A stretch of 37,297 nucleotides of DNA from an uncultured Eubacteriales bacterium (GCA_934463035.1 CAKSIG010000010.1:1-37297); one strand, 5' to 3'. Shown: positions 6,952-14,860, counted from the first letter of the stretch. Translations and numbers: made by a program. The notes: generated from the letters alone by a model not told the origin.

Positions 6952-8475
6952 ATGAAAAAGACCGTTTTCATAAAAAATGCCGCAATTATGACGGTTTCTT
7001 CGCTTATTTTGCGATTTGTCGGTATTATTTTTAAGGTTTGGCTTGCCGCCGGGATAGGCTCCGAGGGTGTGGGACTTTATCAGCTTGTTTTTTCGGTATA
7101 CGTTCTTGCCTCAACCTTTGCGACGTCGGGTATATGCACCGCCGTCACACGCCTTGCGGCAGATGAATTGGCGCTCGGAAGCCGCAAAGGCACGGTAAAG
7201 ATACTTAAAAGAAGTATCGAACTCACGCTTTTAATAGCGTTTGTATCGGTGGCGCTGATATTTTTCGGCGCGCCCTTTATAGCAAGCCGATTTCTCGGCG
7301 ATATGCGCGCCGTGCCCGCTATGAAAATCCTCTCTTTCTCTCTGCCGTTTATGGGCGTTTCGTCCTGCCTGCGCGGATATTTTATAGCGCGGCGAAAAGC
7401 CTCCCCCGGTTCGCTTACACAGATTGCGGAACAGGGAATACGCATACTTTTGGTCGTTCTGCTTGTAAAAAAATATATGCCCTACGGTCTTGCCTACTGC
7501 TGCGGAGCGGTGCTGGCAGGCGATACGGTTGCCGAAGCCGCCTCCTGCACGATATTAGCGATTGTCTATTTCCGCGATAAACGCTCTTTAAACGGGCTTT
7601 CGGGCAGAGCGCGCCCTCCTTATGCGATAGTGAAACAAATTCTGCATATTTCGGTTCCCATAACCGCCGGGCGTTACCTAAACACCGCGTTAAGAACAGC
7701 CGAGAACGTTCTCGTTCCGAAATGCCTTTCAAAATGCCCCCGTTCGGGCGAAAATGCATTATCCCAATTCGGTATGATAAAGGGAATGGCTTTGCCGATA
7801 CTGTTTTTCCCGTCAACCCTTTTAAACTCGCTCTCTACCTTGCTTATACCCGAAATGTCGGAAGCCGCCGCCTGCGGCAGACGCGAACTTGTTAAGTCTG
7901 CCGTCGAAAACATTTTAAGGCTGACCGCCTTAATGTCATATATTTTCGCGGCGGTCTTCTTCGTTGCAGGCGAGGATATAGGTGTTCTTATCTACAACAG
8001 CCGTCAGGTCGGCTACCTTTTGCGCGCGCTGTCGCCTATTGTTCCGCTTATGTACCTCGACAGCGTTTCCGACGGCATTTTAAAGGGTCTTGACCAACAG
8101 ACCTTTACGTTTCGCACCGCCGTGTGCGACTCCTCGTTGCGGATAATCCTTATTCTGCTGGCGCTCCCAAAATACGGACTTGACGGATTCATCGCGATAA
8201 TGTATTTTTCAAACCTTTTGACCTGCGTTATGAACGTCGGAAGACTGTTAAAGGTGAGCGGCGCCGGGTTCAAAATCATCGGAAACATTGTTTTACCGCT
8301 GTTTTCGGCTCTGGCTGTCGTTTTAACCTTTAATTCGGTTACCGCCAACCTTTTTGCTCTGCCGATATTGGTTTACATAATACTTTTGTGCGCCGTTTGC
8401 ATACCCGTATACATAATGCTGTTGTTCCTATTCGGCTGTATCTCAAAAGACGATATATTAAATGTAATAAAATAA
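6952..8475 (+). CDS. spoVB: SpoVB-like polysaccharide/lipid flippase (MATE/MOP superfamily)
   Basis: A 507-residue protein with about 14 transmembrane helices, of the Polysacc_synt/MurJ-like branch of the MOP exporters. The start (FIKNAAIMTVSSLILRFVGIIFKVWLA) and GSEGVGLYQLVFSVYVL near residues 43-59 are characteristic of SpoVB and its close relatives. SpoVB is involved in spore cortex synthesis, probably by moving lipid-linked precursor across the outer forespore membrane. The start ATG at 6952 is chosen because GGGGGAAG lies 9 nt upstream; an earlier in-frame beginning (6805) would add a long non-family leader. CATACATA near 6899 resembles a sigma-E -10 but lacks a convincing -35. SpoVB paralogues exist in Clostridia, so the exact paralogue is uncertain. 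Its 3' end overlaps the tail of a minus-strand ncRNA candidate. Confidence 0.8.
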   Translation: MKKTVFIKNAAIMTVSSLILRFVGIIFKVWLAAGIGSEGVGLYQLVFSVYVLASTFATSGICTAVTRLAADELALGSRKGTVKILKRSIELTLLIAFVSVALIFFGAPFIASRFLGDMRAVPAMKILSFSLPFMGVSSCLRGYFIARRKASPGSLTQIAEQGIRILLVVLLVKKYMPYGLAYCCGAVLAGDTVAEAASCTILAIVYFRDKRSLNGLSGRARPPYAIVKQILHISVPITAGRYLNTALRTAENVLVPKCLSKCPRSGENALSQFGMIKGMALPILFFPSTLLNSLSTLLIPEMSEAAACGRRELVKSAVENILRLTALMSYIFAAVFFVAGEDIGVLIYNSRQVGYLLRALSPIVPLMYLDSVSDGILKGLDQQTFTFRTAVCDSSLRIILILLALPKYGLDGFIAIMYFSNLLTCVMNVGRLLKVSGAGFKIIGNIVLPLFSALAVVLTFNSVTANLFALPILVYIILLCAVCIPVYIMLLFLFGCISKDDILNVIK

Positions 8476-8479
8476 AATT

Positions 8480-8633
8480 AATAATAATAAACAGATTCCC
8501 TCTGATGAGAGAGTTTTTAAGCACAGACTGTAAATAATGAGCACACATAGAAAAGAAGCCAGTCTGATATTTAAAAACTCCCCCGTCACAGGGAATCTTA
8601 GTTTGCATTTGTATAAAATGCTTAGCAAATGCT
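8480..8633 (-). ncRNA. Candidate structured small RNA, long hairpin with U-rich tail
   Basis: On the minus strand a strong promoter (8640-8668) would start RNA near 8633. The RNA begins with a small stem, GCATTTG/CAAATGC (8605-8611 with 8626-8632). A long hairpin follows: AGATTCCCT/AGGGAATCT (8590-8598 with 8493-8501), a 10-bp part (8580-8589 with 8502-8511), AGTTTTTAA/TTAAAAACT (8571-8579 with 8512-8520) and CAGACTG/CAGTCTG (8560-8566 with 8524-8530), closed by a 29-nt loop. The tail is GTTTATTATTATTAATTTT. The 10-bp part pairs with two G-U wobbles on the minus strand; these would be A-C mismatches on the plus strand. This argues that the minus strand is transcribed. Size is about 150 nt. 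I do not recognise the family; it does not show a 6S-type central bubble. Confidence 0.5.
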
Positions 8634-8639
8634 ATACTA

Positions 8640-8668
8640 ATTATACACTTGCAGACAATATAAGTCAA
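8640..8668 (-). promoter_or_regulatory. Promoter of the ncRNA candidate
   Basis: On the minus strand TTGACT (8668 to 8663), a 17-nt spacer and a perfect TATAAT (8645 to 8640). GTTTGC (8601-8606) and GCAAAC (8671-8676) flank it as an inverted pair, with a further GCAAAT at 8625-8630; these could be operator half-sites for the neighbouring Xre proteins. Confidence 0.6.
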
Positions 8669-8738
8669 TAGCAAACTTTTTGGTTGCGGTATTTCTATTT
8701 ATTTAAAAATATAATTAGTATGATTTGAGGTGTATAAT

Positions 8739-9005
8739 ATGAAAAACAAAAAATTTGATTACCGCGATAAAATAAATCAATTGGGCATTGCTATCGCGAC
8801 TTTGAGAAGAATGAGAGATTTAACCCAAGAACAGCTTTCCGAAAAGGCTGGCATAAGCCGTACTTTTTTGAGCGTTATTGAAGCACCCGGTACTACCCGC
8901 TCCTTTTCGTTGGAAGTGTTATACGCCCTGTCCGACGCGCTTGACGTCAATGCGGGCGACCTTCTAAACTACGCTGAATATCCGGAAAAAATATTTAATA
9001 AATAA
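8739..9005 (+). CDS. Xre-family HTH regulator (first of a pair)
   Basis: An 88-residue protein. Residues about 12-72 form an HTH_3 domain with LGIAIATLRRMRDLTQEQ leading into LSEKAGISRTFLSVIE, followed by the LYALSDALDVNAGDLL ending. The start is ATG 8739: GAGG at 8727-8730 gives an 8-nt spacing. The possible GTG at 8730 would overlap that Shine-Dalgarno. There is no effector domain. It is followed 20 nt later by a second HTH gene, and its promoter region backs onto the ncRNA promoter. It probably regulates itself and/or the RNA; that is inference from position. Confidence 0.85.
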   Translation: MKNKKFDYRDKINQLGIAIATLRRMRDLTQEQLSEKAGISRTFLSVIEAPGTTRSFSLEVLYALSDALDVNAGDLLNYAEYPEKIFNK

Positions 9006-9025
9006 TATCAAGTGAACAATAAGCT

Positions 9026-9337
9026 ATGGAAAAAGATTTTGTTAGAAACAGGATTACCGAGCTTCGCCTTAAAAAGGGCGTTTCCGAATACAAAATGAGC
9101 TATGATTTAGGTCACAGCCGAAGTTACGTATATAATATTTCGTCGGGTAAATCATTGCCGCCTATGGCAGAATTTCTTGAAATCTGCAACTATTTCGGGA
9201 TAACTCCGACGCAATTTTTTGACGAAACTATCGAAAACCCCGCATTGCTTCAAAGTGCGATAGACGAACTGAAAAAACTCGACGACGACGATATGATGCT
9301 TATTATAAGCAATATCCGCCGCCTTGCAAAAAAATAG
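9026..9337 (+). CDS. Xre-family HTH regulator (second of a pair)
   Basis: A 103-residue protein with an HTH_3 domain at about residues 8-66 (ITELRLKKGVSEYKMSYDLG, then HSRSYVYNISSGKSLPPMAEF). A short C-terminal helix follows (residues about 75-103, rich in Leu, Lys and Asp), which could aid dimerisation. The recognition helix, SRSYVYNISSG, differs clearly from that of the preceding protein, so the two should read different operators. It lies 20 nt downstream of the first HTH gene and ends in a strong terminator, making a two-gene unit. Such Xre proteins are common as stand-alone regulators in Clostridia. No toxin partner is visible. Confidence 0.85.
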   Translation: MEKDFVRNRITELRLKKGVSEYKMSYDLGHSRSYVYNISSGKSLPPMAEFLEICNYFGITPTQFFDETIENPALLQSAIDELKKLDDDDMMLIISNIRRLAKK

Positions 9338-9342
9338 ATTAT

Positions 9343-9382
9343 AAAAACGTAGGATTTCATATATTGAAATCCTACGTTTTTT
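9343..9382 (+). terminator. Rho-independent terminator of the Xre pair
   Basis: AAAAACGTAGGATTTCA (9343-9359) pairs perfectly with TGAAATCCTACGTTTTT (9365-9381) over a 5-nt loop, with a T-run at 9377-9382. The A-run on the other side makes it potentially bidirectional, so it may also stop DUF559 transcription. Confidence 0.85.
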
Positions 9383-9405
9383 CAAATTATCGGTTTTTAG
9401 AATTT

Positions 9406-9539
9406 TTCTCTCCCTCCGTCTTTTTGCTTACGCAAAAATCCACCTCCCTCGTCAGAGGGAGGCAGTAGCGTTTTTACCGTTAATTTCCTCGGCTCCCTCT
9501 GACGAGGGAGCTGTCAACGCAGTTGACTGAGGGAGAGAA
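9406..9539. repeat. Composite palindromic repeat (MITE/REP-like)
   Basis: The outer ends are inverted repeats, TTCTCTCCCTC (9406-9416) and GAGGGAGAGAA (9529-9539). Inside are four hairpins: TTTTTGC/GCAAAAA (9421-9438); CCTCCCTC-GTCA-GAGGGAGG (9443-9462); GCTCCCTC-TGAC-GAGGGAGC (9492-9511), whose 4-nt loop is the reverse complement of the previous one; and GTCAAC-GCA-GTTGAC (9513-9527). From memory, closely similar GAGGGAGC...CTGAGGGAGAG units are scattered through genomes of gut Clostridia. No transposase is encoded. It overlaps the 3' end of the DUF559 gene. Confidence 0.8.
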
Positions 9540-9883
9540 TTTTTAACAATAAAATCTATATGTTCACATACTCCTTTGAAATTATTATCAATATCTAAAT
9601 TGCAAAATCTTAAAACCGATAAATCCATATTTTCTAAATCTCGGGTTCTTATTCTATCCGTTTCTGCTTTTTCGGGTTTATAATGCTCACTGCCGTCAAG
9701 TTCCAAAACAAGTTTTGCTTTTGCACAGTAAAAATCCGCAATATAGTTTCCTATGGCTTTCTGCCGTTGAAATCTTATCGGATAATTTCTTAAAAATTCA
9801 TACCACAGTTTTCTTTCCCAAGGGGTCATATTTTTCCTTAATACTCTTGCGCGAGAAATATTTCCTTTATTATATTTTTTCAT
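9452..9883 (-). CDS. DUF559 endonuclease-like protein with repeat-derived C-terminus
   Basis: A 143-residue protein. Residues about 4-112 match DUF559, a Vsr/restriction-endonuclease-like fold: RARVLRKNMTPWERKLWYEF, then IRFQRQKAIGNYIADFYCAKAKLVLELDGSEHY, with the Asp, ExDG and His positions of the family. The nuclease activity is predicted from the fold. The family core ends near IDFIVKN. The remaining roughly 28 residues (SLPQSTALTAPSSEGAEEI...) are translation of the palindromic repeat, and the stop codon falls in the loop of one palindrome (9452-9454). The ATG at 9883 is preceded by GGGGG at 4 nt. The next gene upstream, tadA, is 30 nt away. DUF559 genes beside such repeats recur in Clostridia as far as I remember; whether the protein acts on the repeat is unknown. 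Confidence 0.85.
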   Translation of the reverse strand: MKKYNKGNISRARVLRKNMTPWERKLWYEFLRNYPIRFQRQKAIGNYIADFYCAKAKLVLELDGSEHYKPEKAETDRIRTRDLENMDLSVLRFCNLDIDNNFKGVCEHIDFIVKNSLPQSTALTAPSSEGAEEINGKNATASL

Positions 9884-9913
9884 ATTTCCCCCGCTTGCCC
9901 AAGCATTGCAATT

Positions 9914-10363
9914 TTATTGCTCTTTTCTTAAACCCTTAAAAAACCTTTGCATAACGGCTATACATTCGTCCTCGCAAATACCGCCGTATATTTCGGGCTT
10001 GTGGTTATAGGGATAGTCGCACAGATTTATAACGCTGTCCATACTCCCTGCCTTGCTGTCGTACGCGCCGAAAACCACGGTTTTTATGCGCGCGTTTATT
10101 ATAGCGCCCGTACACATAGGGCAGGGTTCAAGGGTGACGTACATATCGCACCCGTCAAGCCGCCAGCTTTTTAGTTTTTTACAGGCGGCGTTTATAGCCT
10201 CTATTTCGGCGTGGGACAGGGCATTTTGCTTTTCCTCGCGCCTGTTTCTGCCCTCGGCTATAATTTCGCCGTTCTTAACTATGACCGCACCGACGGGGAC
10301 TTCGCCCTTTTCCGCCGCCTCGAAAGCGAGGGTCAGCGCGCGGTCCATAAATTTTCTGTCCAA
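9914..10363 (-). CDS. tadA: tRNA-specific adenosine deaminase TadA
   Basis: TadA converts A34 to inosine in the wobble position of tRNA-Arg(ACG). The 149-residue protein has the zinc/catalytic HAE at 51-53 (His ligand and proton-shuttle Glu) and the PCPMC zinc motif at 80-84. KGEVPVGAVIVKNGEIIAEGRN near 19-40 is typical of TadA rather than of guanine or cytidine deaminases. The start is most likely TTG at 10363, with GGGGTG at 6 nt inside the upstream gene's end. The ATG at 10348 would remove the first helix that homologues have. It lies 12 nt after the preceding membrane-protein gene and is probably co-transcribed with it. Confidence 0.95.
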   Translation of the reverse strand: MDRKFMDRALTLAFEAAEKGEVPVGAVIVKNGEIIAEGRNRREEKQNALSHAEIEAINAACKKLKSWRLDGCDMYVTLEPCPMCTGAIINARIKTVVFGAYDSKAGSMDSVINLCDYPYNHKPEIYGGICEDECIAVMQRFFKGLRKEQ

Positions 10364-10375
10364 GAAAACACCCCG

Positions 10376-11149
10376 TTACTCGCCTTGATCGGTATTTTCA
10401 GTATTTTCGGTATTTTTGGCAGCGTTTTCATCAACGGCAGGCGCAGGCTCGCTGTAAACGGTATGAAAATTATTCATAGTGCGGATCTGAATACGCTCCG
10501 CATAGGTGTACTGCGGTTTTTTATTGCGCAGAACAAACACGAAGATAGGAGCCAAAAATGAGAAGAATACCGAAAACACGGTATATGCGGTGGCGTTCTT
10601 GCTGTCGAATATTCCGAACACACGCCATAAAGCTACATAGCAGAAGACCTTATAAGCAATTCCTACCGCGCAGAACACAAATGTAGCCGCAAGGAAAGGA
10701 AGCAATGCCGCAAGACCCGAAATTGCCGCCGACGCGTCGTTCGTTACTACGCCGCGCGCCGCGATAACAATGGTGTTGCCCACGCTGAACATCATAAGGA
10801 ATACCATAACAACAGCGGTCAGCTCGTATGCAATTTTTAATACCAACAGAATGATACTGAATTTGGCGGACTTTGCGCCGTTTTTCTTTTGATATTTTTC
10901 GGCAAGTCTGCCGAGAGCAATCGCGTCAAAAAACGGGATAAAGCTGTACCACGGGTTTTTAATACCTGCCGAGACCGACATTTTATAAATTCCAACGGCG
11001 TTGAGATAATAAAGCACAACTCCCGCTGCAATGGCTGCAAATACAAAAAGAAAATAGAACGAAAGGAAAATGAGAATTGCGTTAAGCGCCGCTGACAATC
11101 CGCCGAAATCTATATTTTCGGCAAAATCAATGAAAGGATTTGCGTACAT
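10376..11149 (-). CDS. Multi-pass membrane protein, DUF5684-like
   Basis: A 257-residue protein with about five hydrophobic segments: near 20-50, 60-72 (amphipathic), 95-125, 143-170 and 178-205. The segment MSVSAGIKNPWYSFIPFFDAIALGRLAEKY (about 58-87, interrupted in quoting here only by length) is the recurring feature of DUF5684 and related signal-peptidase-neighbour proteins: a Gly-x-x-x-Pro-W motif before a membrane helix. The C-terminal 50 residues are polar and Glu/Asn/Thr-rich and face the cytoplasm. GGGGGAAAT precedes the ATG. It lies 21 nt after the CPBP gene and 12 nt before tadA in one run of genes. I cannot give a molecular function. Confidence 0.65.
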   Translation of the reverse strand: MYANPFIDFAENIDFGGLSAALNAILIFLSFYFLFVFAAIAAGVVLYYLNAVGIYKMSVSAGIKNPWYSFIPFFDAIALGRLAEKYQKKNGAKSAKFSIILLVLKIAYELTAVVMVFLMMFSVGNTIVIAARGVVTNDASAAISGLAALLPFLAATFVFCAVGIAYKVFCYVALWRVFGIFDSKNATAYTVFSVFFSFLAPIFVFVLRNKKPQYTYAERIQIRTMNNFHTVYSEPAPAVDENAAKNTENTENTDQGE

Positions 11150-11170
11150 AATATTTCCCCCAATATAATT

Positions 11171-12199
11171 TTAATTGAAATACCTCACGGCATTTATTAA
11201 ACAAATAACTATAAAAACGATTATCGCGGGAGAAGTGAAAAACCACTTATATTTCAGTTTTTCGGCGACTCCCGAGCTGTCGCTTTTAAGGCTGAAAGCA
11301 TTTTCATCACGCCTGCAAAGCAGGAAAACGCCCACCGCGCCGCAAATAAGCACAGCCGAATACAGCAACATTAAAAGCATTCCGCGTAAATCGTTTGAAA
11401 GGTTAAGATAGCTGTAAACCACTGAAATCAGATTATTGAACGAGTGGACGGCTATCGACACGGCGATAGTTCCCGTTTTAACGGTTATAAAGCCGAGTAT
11501 CAGTCCGACGATAAACGCAAACGGTATCTGGTCGAAATTGCCGTGTACCGTGCCGAAAAGCAGAGCCGAAACTATAATCGCAAAGCTCTCGCCGTATTTT
11601 TTAAGACTGCCGAGCAGAACTCCCCTGCACGCAAATTCTTCAACAAGCGGTGGGACTATTGCGGTTGAAATAAGCATAAGCAAAAAACCGAAAATTCCTT
11701 TCGGGTCGCCGCCGTCGTCTACCGAATAGTTTATTCCGAAACGCTCAAAAATTTGCCCTGCCGATGAAACCGAAAGGTTTGCAAAAACGCAAACCGCCGC
11801 CCCTATCAGAAAATAGGGTAAAAACATTCCCTTTTCGGGTTTTTTAAGGGCAACAATATCGCTTATCCTCTCGCCGCCCGCTTTATAAACGAATATAAAC
11901 GGCACTGTGAACATAAAAGAGGACAAAACGACCTGAACAACCTGCAAAACGGCAGGCTCGGATATTATTTCATACGCCTTTTGCGAGGTATAACCCAATT
12001 TGCCCATAACAAAGTAATAGCAAAGCGCCCAAATGACCGAAAAAAGGGTGATAAAGGTAAAGCAAATACCTGCGCAAAGCGCGGACCGCTTTATTTTTTT
12101 CTTATTTTCGTATTCCTCGGGCGACATTCCGAACGGAATATAGGTCACATACTGTTTTTGAGGATTTTCACCGTCAAACTGAGGATTGTATTCTTCCAT
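11171..12199 (-). CDS. CPBP-family intramembrane metalloprotease
   Basis: A 342-residue protein with about eight transmembrane helices and the Abi/CPBP signature: motif 1 EEFACR (Glu187, Glu188, Arg192), motif 2 FGTVHG (His219) and motif 3 HSFNN (His252, Asn256). These are the glutamates and histidines of the Rce1/CAAX-type glutamate protease. In bacteria such proteins are linked to peptide maturation or self-immunity; the substrate here is not known. An N-terminal cytoplasmic tail of about 38 polar residues precedes the first helix. Unusually, the ATG has no recognisable Shine-Dalgarno. The gyrA-distal hairpin (12206-12237) ends 7 nt before it, so translation may depend on that structure or on another start. 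It follows gyrA by 67 nt. Confidence 0.88.
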   Translation of the reverse strand: MEEYNPQFDGENPQKQYVTYIPFGMSPEEYENKKKIKRSALCAGICFTFITLFSVIWALCYYFVMGKLGYTSQKAYEIISEPAVLQVVQVVLSSFMFTVPFIFVYKAGGERISDIVALKKPEKGMFLPYFLIGAAVCVFANLSVSSAGQIFERFGINYSVDDGGDPKGIFGFLLMLISTAIVPPLVEEFACRGVLLGSLKKYGESFAIIVSALLFGTVHGNFDQIPFAFIVGLILGFITVKTGTIAVSIAVHSFNNLISVVYSYLNLSNDLRGMLLMLLYSAVLICGAVGVFLLCRRDENAFSLKSDSSGVAEKLKYKWFFTSPAIIVFIVICLINAVRYFN

Positions 12200-12205
12200 A
12201 GGTAC

Positions 12206-12237
12206 AAAGCGGAGAATAAGTTTCCGTTCTCCGCTTT
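12206..12237 (-). terminator. Hairpin between gyrA and the CPBP gene
   Basis: AAAGCGGAGAA (12206-12216) pairs perfectly with TTCTCCGCTTT (12227-12237) over a 10-nt loop. On the minus strand only CTTTGTACC follows, a poor U-tract. It may be an attenuating terminator for gyrBA or an element controlling the SD-less CPBP start. Confidence 0.5.
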
Positions 12238-12266
12238 TTCCGCCTTTCTGAGTTTATTACCGCTTT

Positions 12267-14846
12267 TTATTCCTCATTATTTGCATTTTCAGGCTCCTGC
12301 CCGTCTGCCGATTCATCAGCGTTTTCTGGTTCGGGTTCGCCTACGTCGCCCGAATCGGCGTCCGCCGCCTCGGGTGCGTCGTTCACTTCGTTTTCATCGT
12401 GTTCCGCGGAAGCAACCGAAAGTATGCGCTCGCCCTCGGCAACGCGCATTATCTTAACGCCCTTTGCAGGTCTTGCAAACTCGGATATATCGCCGCTGTA
12501 AATGCGGATTATAATGCCGTTTGAGGCTATCATTATAATATCGTCGTCATCGGTTACCGAGAGAACCGCCGCAACGTCACCGTATTTCTCAACACGGTAG
12601 TTTATAAGACCTCTGCCGCCTCTTGACTGCACTCTGTAATCCGAGATAGGACTGATTCTGCCGAATCCCGTTTCGGTAACGGTGAGAAGACGCGTGTTTT
12701 CATCGGTCATTTCCATAGCGACAACATAGTCGCCATCCTTCATAGTTATCGCCTTAACGCCGCGGGCGTTTCTGCCCATAGCGCGGACGTCATTCTCGTT
12801 AAACTGTATTGCCATACCCTTTTTGGTGGCAATAAGCAGGTTTGAATTGCCGTCGGTCAGCTTAACAAAGGTAAGCTCGTCGTCCTCGTCTATCGAAATA
12901 GCTATAATACCGCTCTTGCGGGTGTTCCTGAATTCCGACAAACGCGTGCGCTTGATAATACCCTTTTTGGTAACCATACAAATCAGCTTTTCTTCGTCAA
13001 GCTCGGAGGCGGGAAGTATAATATTTATCTTCTCGTCGGGCATAAGCGGCAGAATATTTACTATATTCATACCCTTTGAAGTTCTGCTGCCCTCGGGTAT
13101 CTCATAAGCCTTAATTCTATACATACGTCCGAGGTTTGAGAACATCATTATATAGTCGTGCGACGAGCAGACAAACATATTTTCAACAATGTCGTCTTCC
13201 CTTGTGGTCATACCCGTAATTCCTCTGCCGCCGCGGTGCTGAACATTATACGTGTCGGACGGCAAACGCTTGATATATCCGTTTTCGGTCTTGGTGATAA
13301 CACATTCTTCCTCGGGAATGAGGTCTTCAATGTCAACCTCGCCCGAAACGGCGGTTATCTCGGTGCGGCGGTCGTCCGCAAACTTGTCGCGCAGATTGAG
13401 CGCCTCGGTCTTAACTATATCAAGTATACGCGTGTGGGAAGCAAGTATTTCCTGACATTCCTTTATAAAGTCGAGCTTTTCCTTTAATTCGTCAAGAATT
13501 TTCTGTTTTTCAAGACCCGACAGCTTACCTAACTGCATCTGAACGATAGCGGTGGTCTGTATATCGTCAAGTCCGAAACGGTCGGAAAGAGCCGCCTTGC
13601 TTTCGGGAATGGTCTTGCTTGCGCGGATAATTTTAATAACCTCGTCAATAAAGTCAAGCGCTACCTTTAAGCCCTCTAAAATATGCGCCCTTTCCTGCGC
13701 CTTGCGCATATCGAATCTCGTGCGGTTTTCAACTATCTCGCACTGGAAGTCGATATAATTTTGCAGCATTTCTTTAAGGGTGAGAATTTTCGGCTCGCCG
13801 TTTACAAGAGCCAGCATATTCACGCCGAATGTAGTCTGCAACTGCGTATAAGCAAACAGCTTGTTAAGAACGACCTGCGGATTTGCGTCACGCTTGATGT
13901 CTACGATAATTTTAATACCACCGTCGCGCTTTGAGGAGTAGTCAACAACGTCCTCTATTCCCTCAACGCGCTTTTCAGCCGCTAAATCGTAAATATTTTT
14001 AACAAGGTCCTGTTTTCTTACAACATAGGGAATTTCGGTTATAACTATCCTGAACCGTCCGCCCTGACGTTCTTCTATTTCGGTCTTACCTCTTACGGTT
14101 ATTTTGCCCTTGCCCGTAGCGTAAGCCGCCCTTATTCCCGCGTGACCCATAATTATGCCGCCTGTCGGGAAGTCGGGTCCCTTTATATATTGGCAGATGT
14201 CGGCAAGCTCGGCGTCGGGATTGTCGATAAGACAGCACATACCGTCGATAACCTCGCCCAAATTGTGCGGCGGAATATTTGTAGCCATACCGACCGCAAT
14301 ACCCGAGGAGCCGTTTACCAAAAGGCTCGGAAAACGGGCGGGAAGAACGGTAGGCTCTTTCAAACGGTCGTCATAGTTCGGCATAAACTGAACGGTTTCT
14401 TTATCAATATCGTCCAGCATATGCATAGCGAGCTTGCTCATTTTCGATTCGGTATAACGGTAGGCAGCCGCTGGGAAACCGTCGATATTACCGAAGTTTC
14501 CGTGACCGTCTATCATAGGATAGCGCAAAGAGAAGTCCTGCGCCATTCTTACCATTGCGTCATAAACGCTGGCGTCGCCGTGCGGATGATAACGTCCCAA
14601 AACGGCACCGACGGTATCGGCGCACTTACGGTACGCCTTGTCAGGTGTTAATCCGTTTTCATACATTGTGTAAAGTATTCTTCTGTGAACGGGTTTAAGA
14701 CCGTCCCTTACGTCGGGCAAAGCACGGCTTACTATAACCGACATTGAATACTGCAAAAAGCTGGTTCTTACCTCGTCAACTATTTCAACGGGGACAATGT
14801 TTGTTTCTTCGTCCTTCGGCCAGCTTACGCTCTCGTGTTTAGACAT
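12267..14846 (-). CDS. gyrA: DNA gyrase subunit A
   Basis: GyrA forms the DNA-breaking half of the A2B2 gyrase that introduces negative supercoils. The 859-residue protein has the catalytic Arg130-Tyr131 pair (AAAYRYTE). It has the quinolone-determining region HPHGDASVYDAMVRMAQ (87-103), the coiled-coil arm, and a C-terminal beta-pinwheel whose QHRGGRG heptad is the GyrA box that separates gyrase from topoisomerase IV. About 45 acidic residues close the protein. The residue matching E. coli Ser83 is Ala92, while the Asp87 equivalent (Asp96) is kept. GGGGGAAATGTAAA precedes the ATG, and gyrB ends 14 nt upstream. Confidence 0.98.
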   Translation of the reverse strand: MSKHESVSWPKDEETNIVPVEIVDEVRTSFLQYSMSVIVSRALPDVRDGLKPVHRRILYTMYENGLTPDKAYRKCADTVGAVLGRYHPHGDASVYDAMVRMAQDFSLRYPMIDGHGNFGNIDGFPAAAYRYTESKMSKLAMHMLDDIDKETVQFMPNYDDRLKEPTVLPARFPSLLVNGSSGIAVGMATNIPPHNLGEVIDGMCCLIDNPDAELADICQYIKGPDFPTGGIIMGHAGIRAAYATGKGKITVRGKTEIEERQGGRFRIVITEIPYVVRKQDLVKNIYDLAAEKRVEGIEDVVDYSSKRDGGIKIIVDIKRDANPQVVLNKLFAYTQLQTTFGVNMLALVNGEPKILTLKEMLQNYIDFQCEIVENRTRFDMRKAQERAHILEGLKVALDFIDEVIKIIRASKTIPESKAALSDRFGLDDIQTTAIVQMQLGKLSGLEKQKILDELKEKLDFIKECQEILASHTRILDIVKTEALNLRDKFADDRRTEITAVSGEVDIEDLIPEEECVITKTENGYIKRLPSDTYNVQHRGGRGITGMTTREDDIVENMFVCSSHDYIMMFSNLGRMYRIKAYEIPEGSRTSKGMNIVNILPLMPDEKINIILPASELDEEKLICMVTKKGIIKRTRLSEFRNTRKSGIIAISIDEDDELTFVKLTDGNSNLLIATKKGMAIQFNENDVRAMGRNARGVKAITMKDGDYVVAMEMTDENTRLLTVTETGFGRISPISDYRVQSRGGRGLINYRVEKYGDVAAVLSVTDDDDIIMIASNGIIIRIYSGDISEFARPAKGVKIMRVAEGERILSVASAEHDENEVNDAPEAADADSGDVGEPEPENADESADGQEPENANNEE

Positions 14847-14860
14847 TTTACATTTCCCCC

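Noticed and set aside
8493..8598. 6S RNA
   Set aside because: The hairpin is nearly continuous and lacks the large central bubble that mimics open promoter DNA; the 5' and 3' ends of the predicted transcript do not pair.
8739..9337. Prophage or toxin-antitoxin module
   Set aside because: Two Xre proteins occur but there is no integrase, toxin, portal or other phage gene nearby.
9406..9539. CRISPR array
   Set aside because: The repeated words are palindromes in inverted order with no equal-length spacers and no cas genes.
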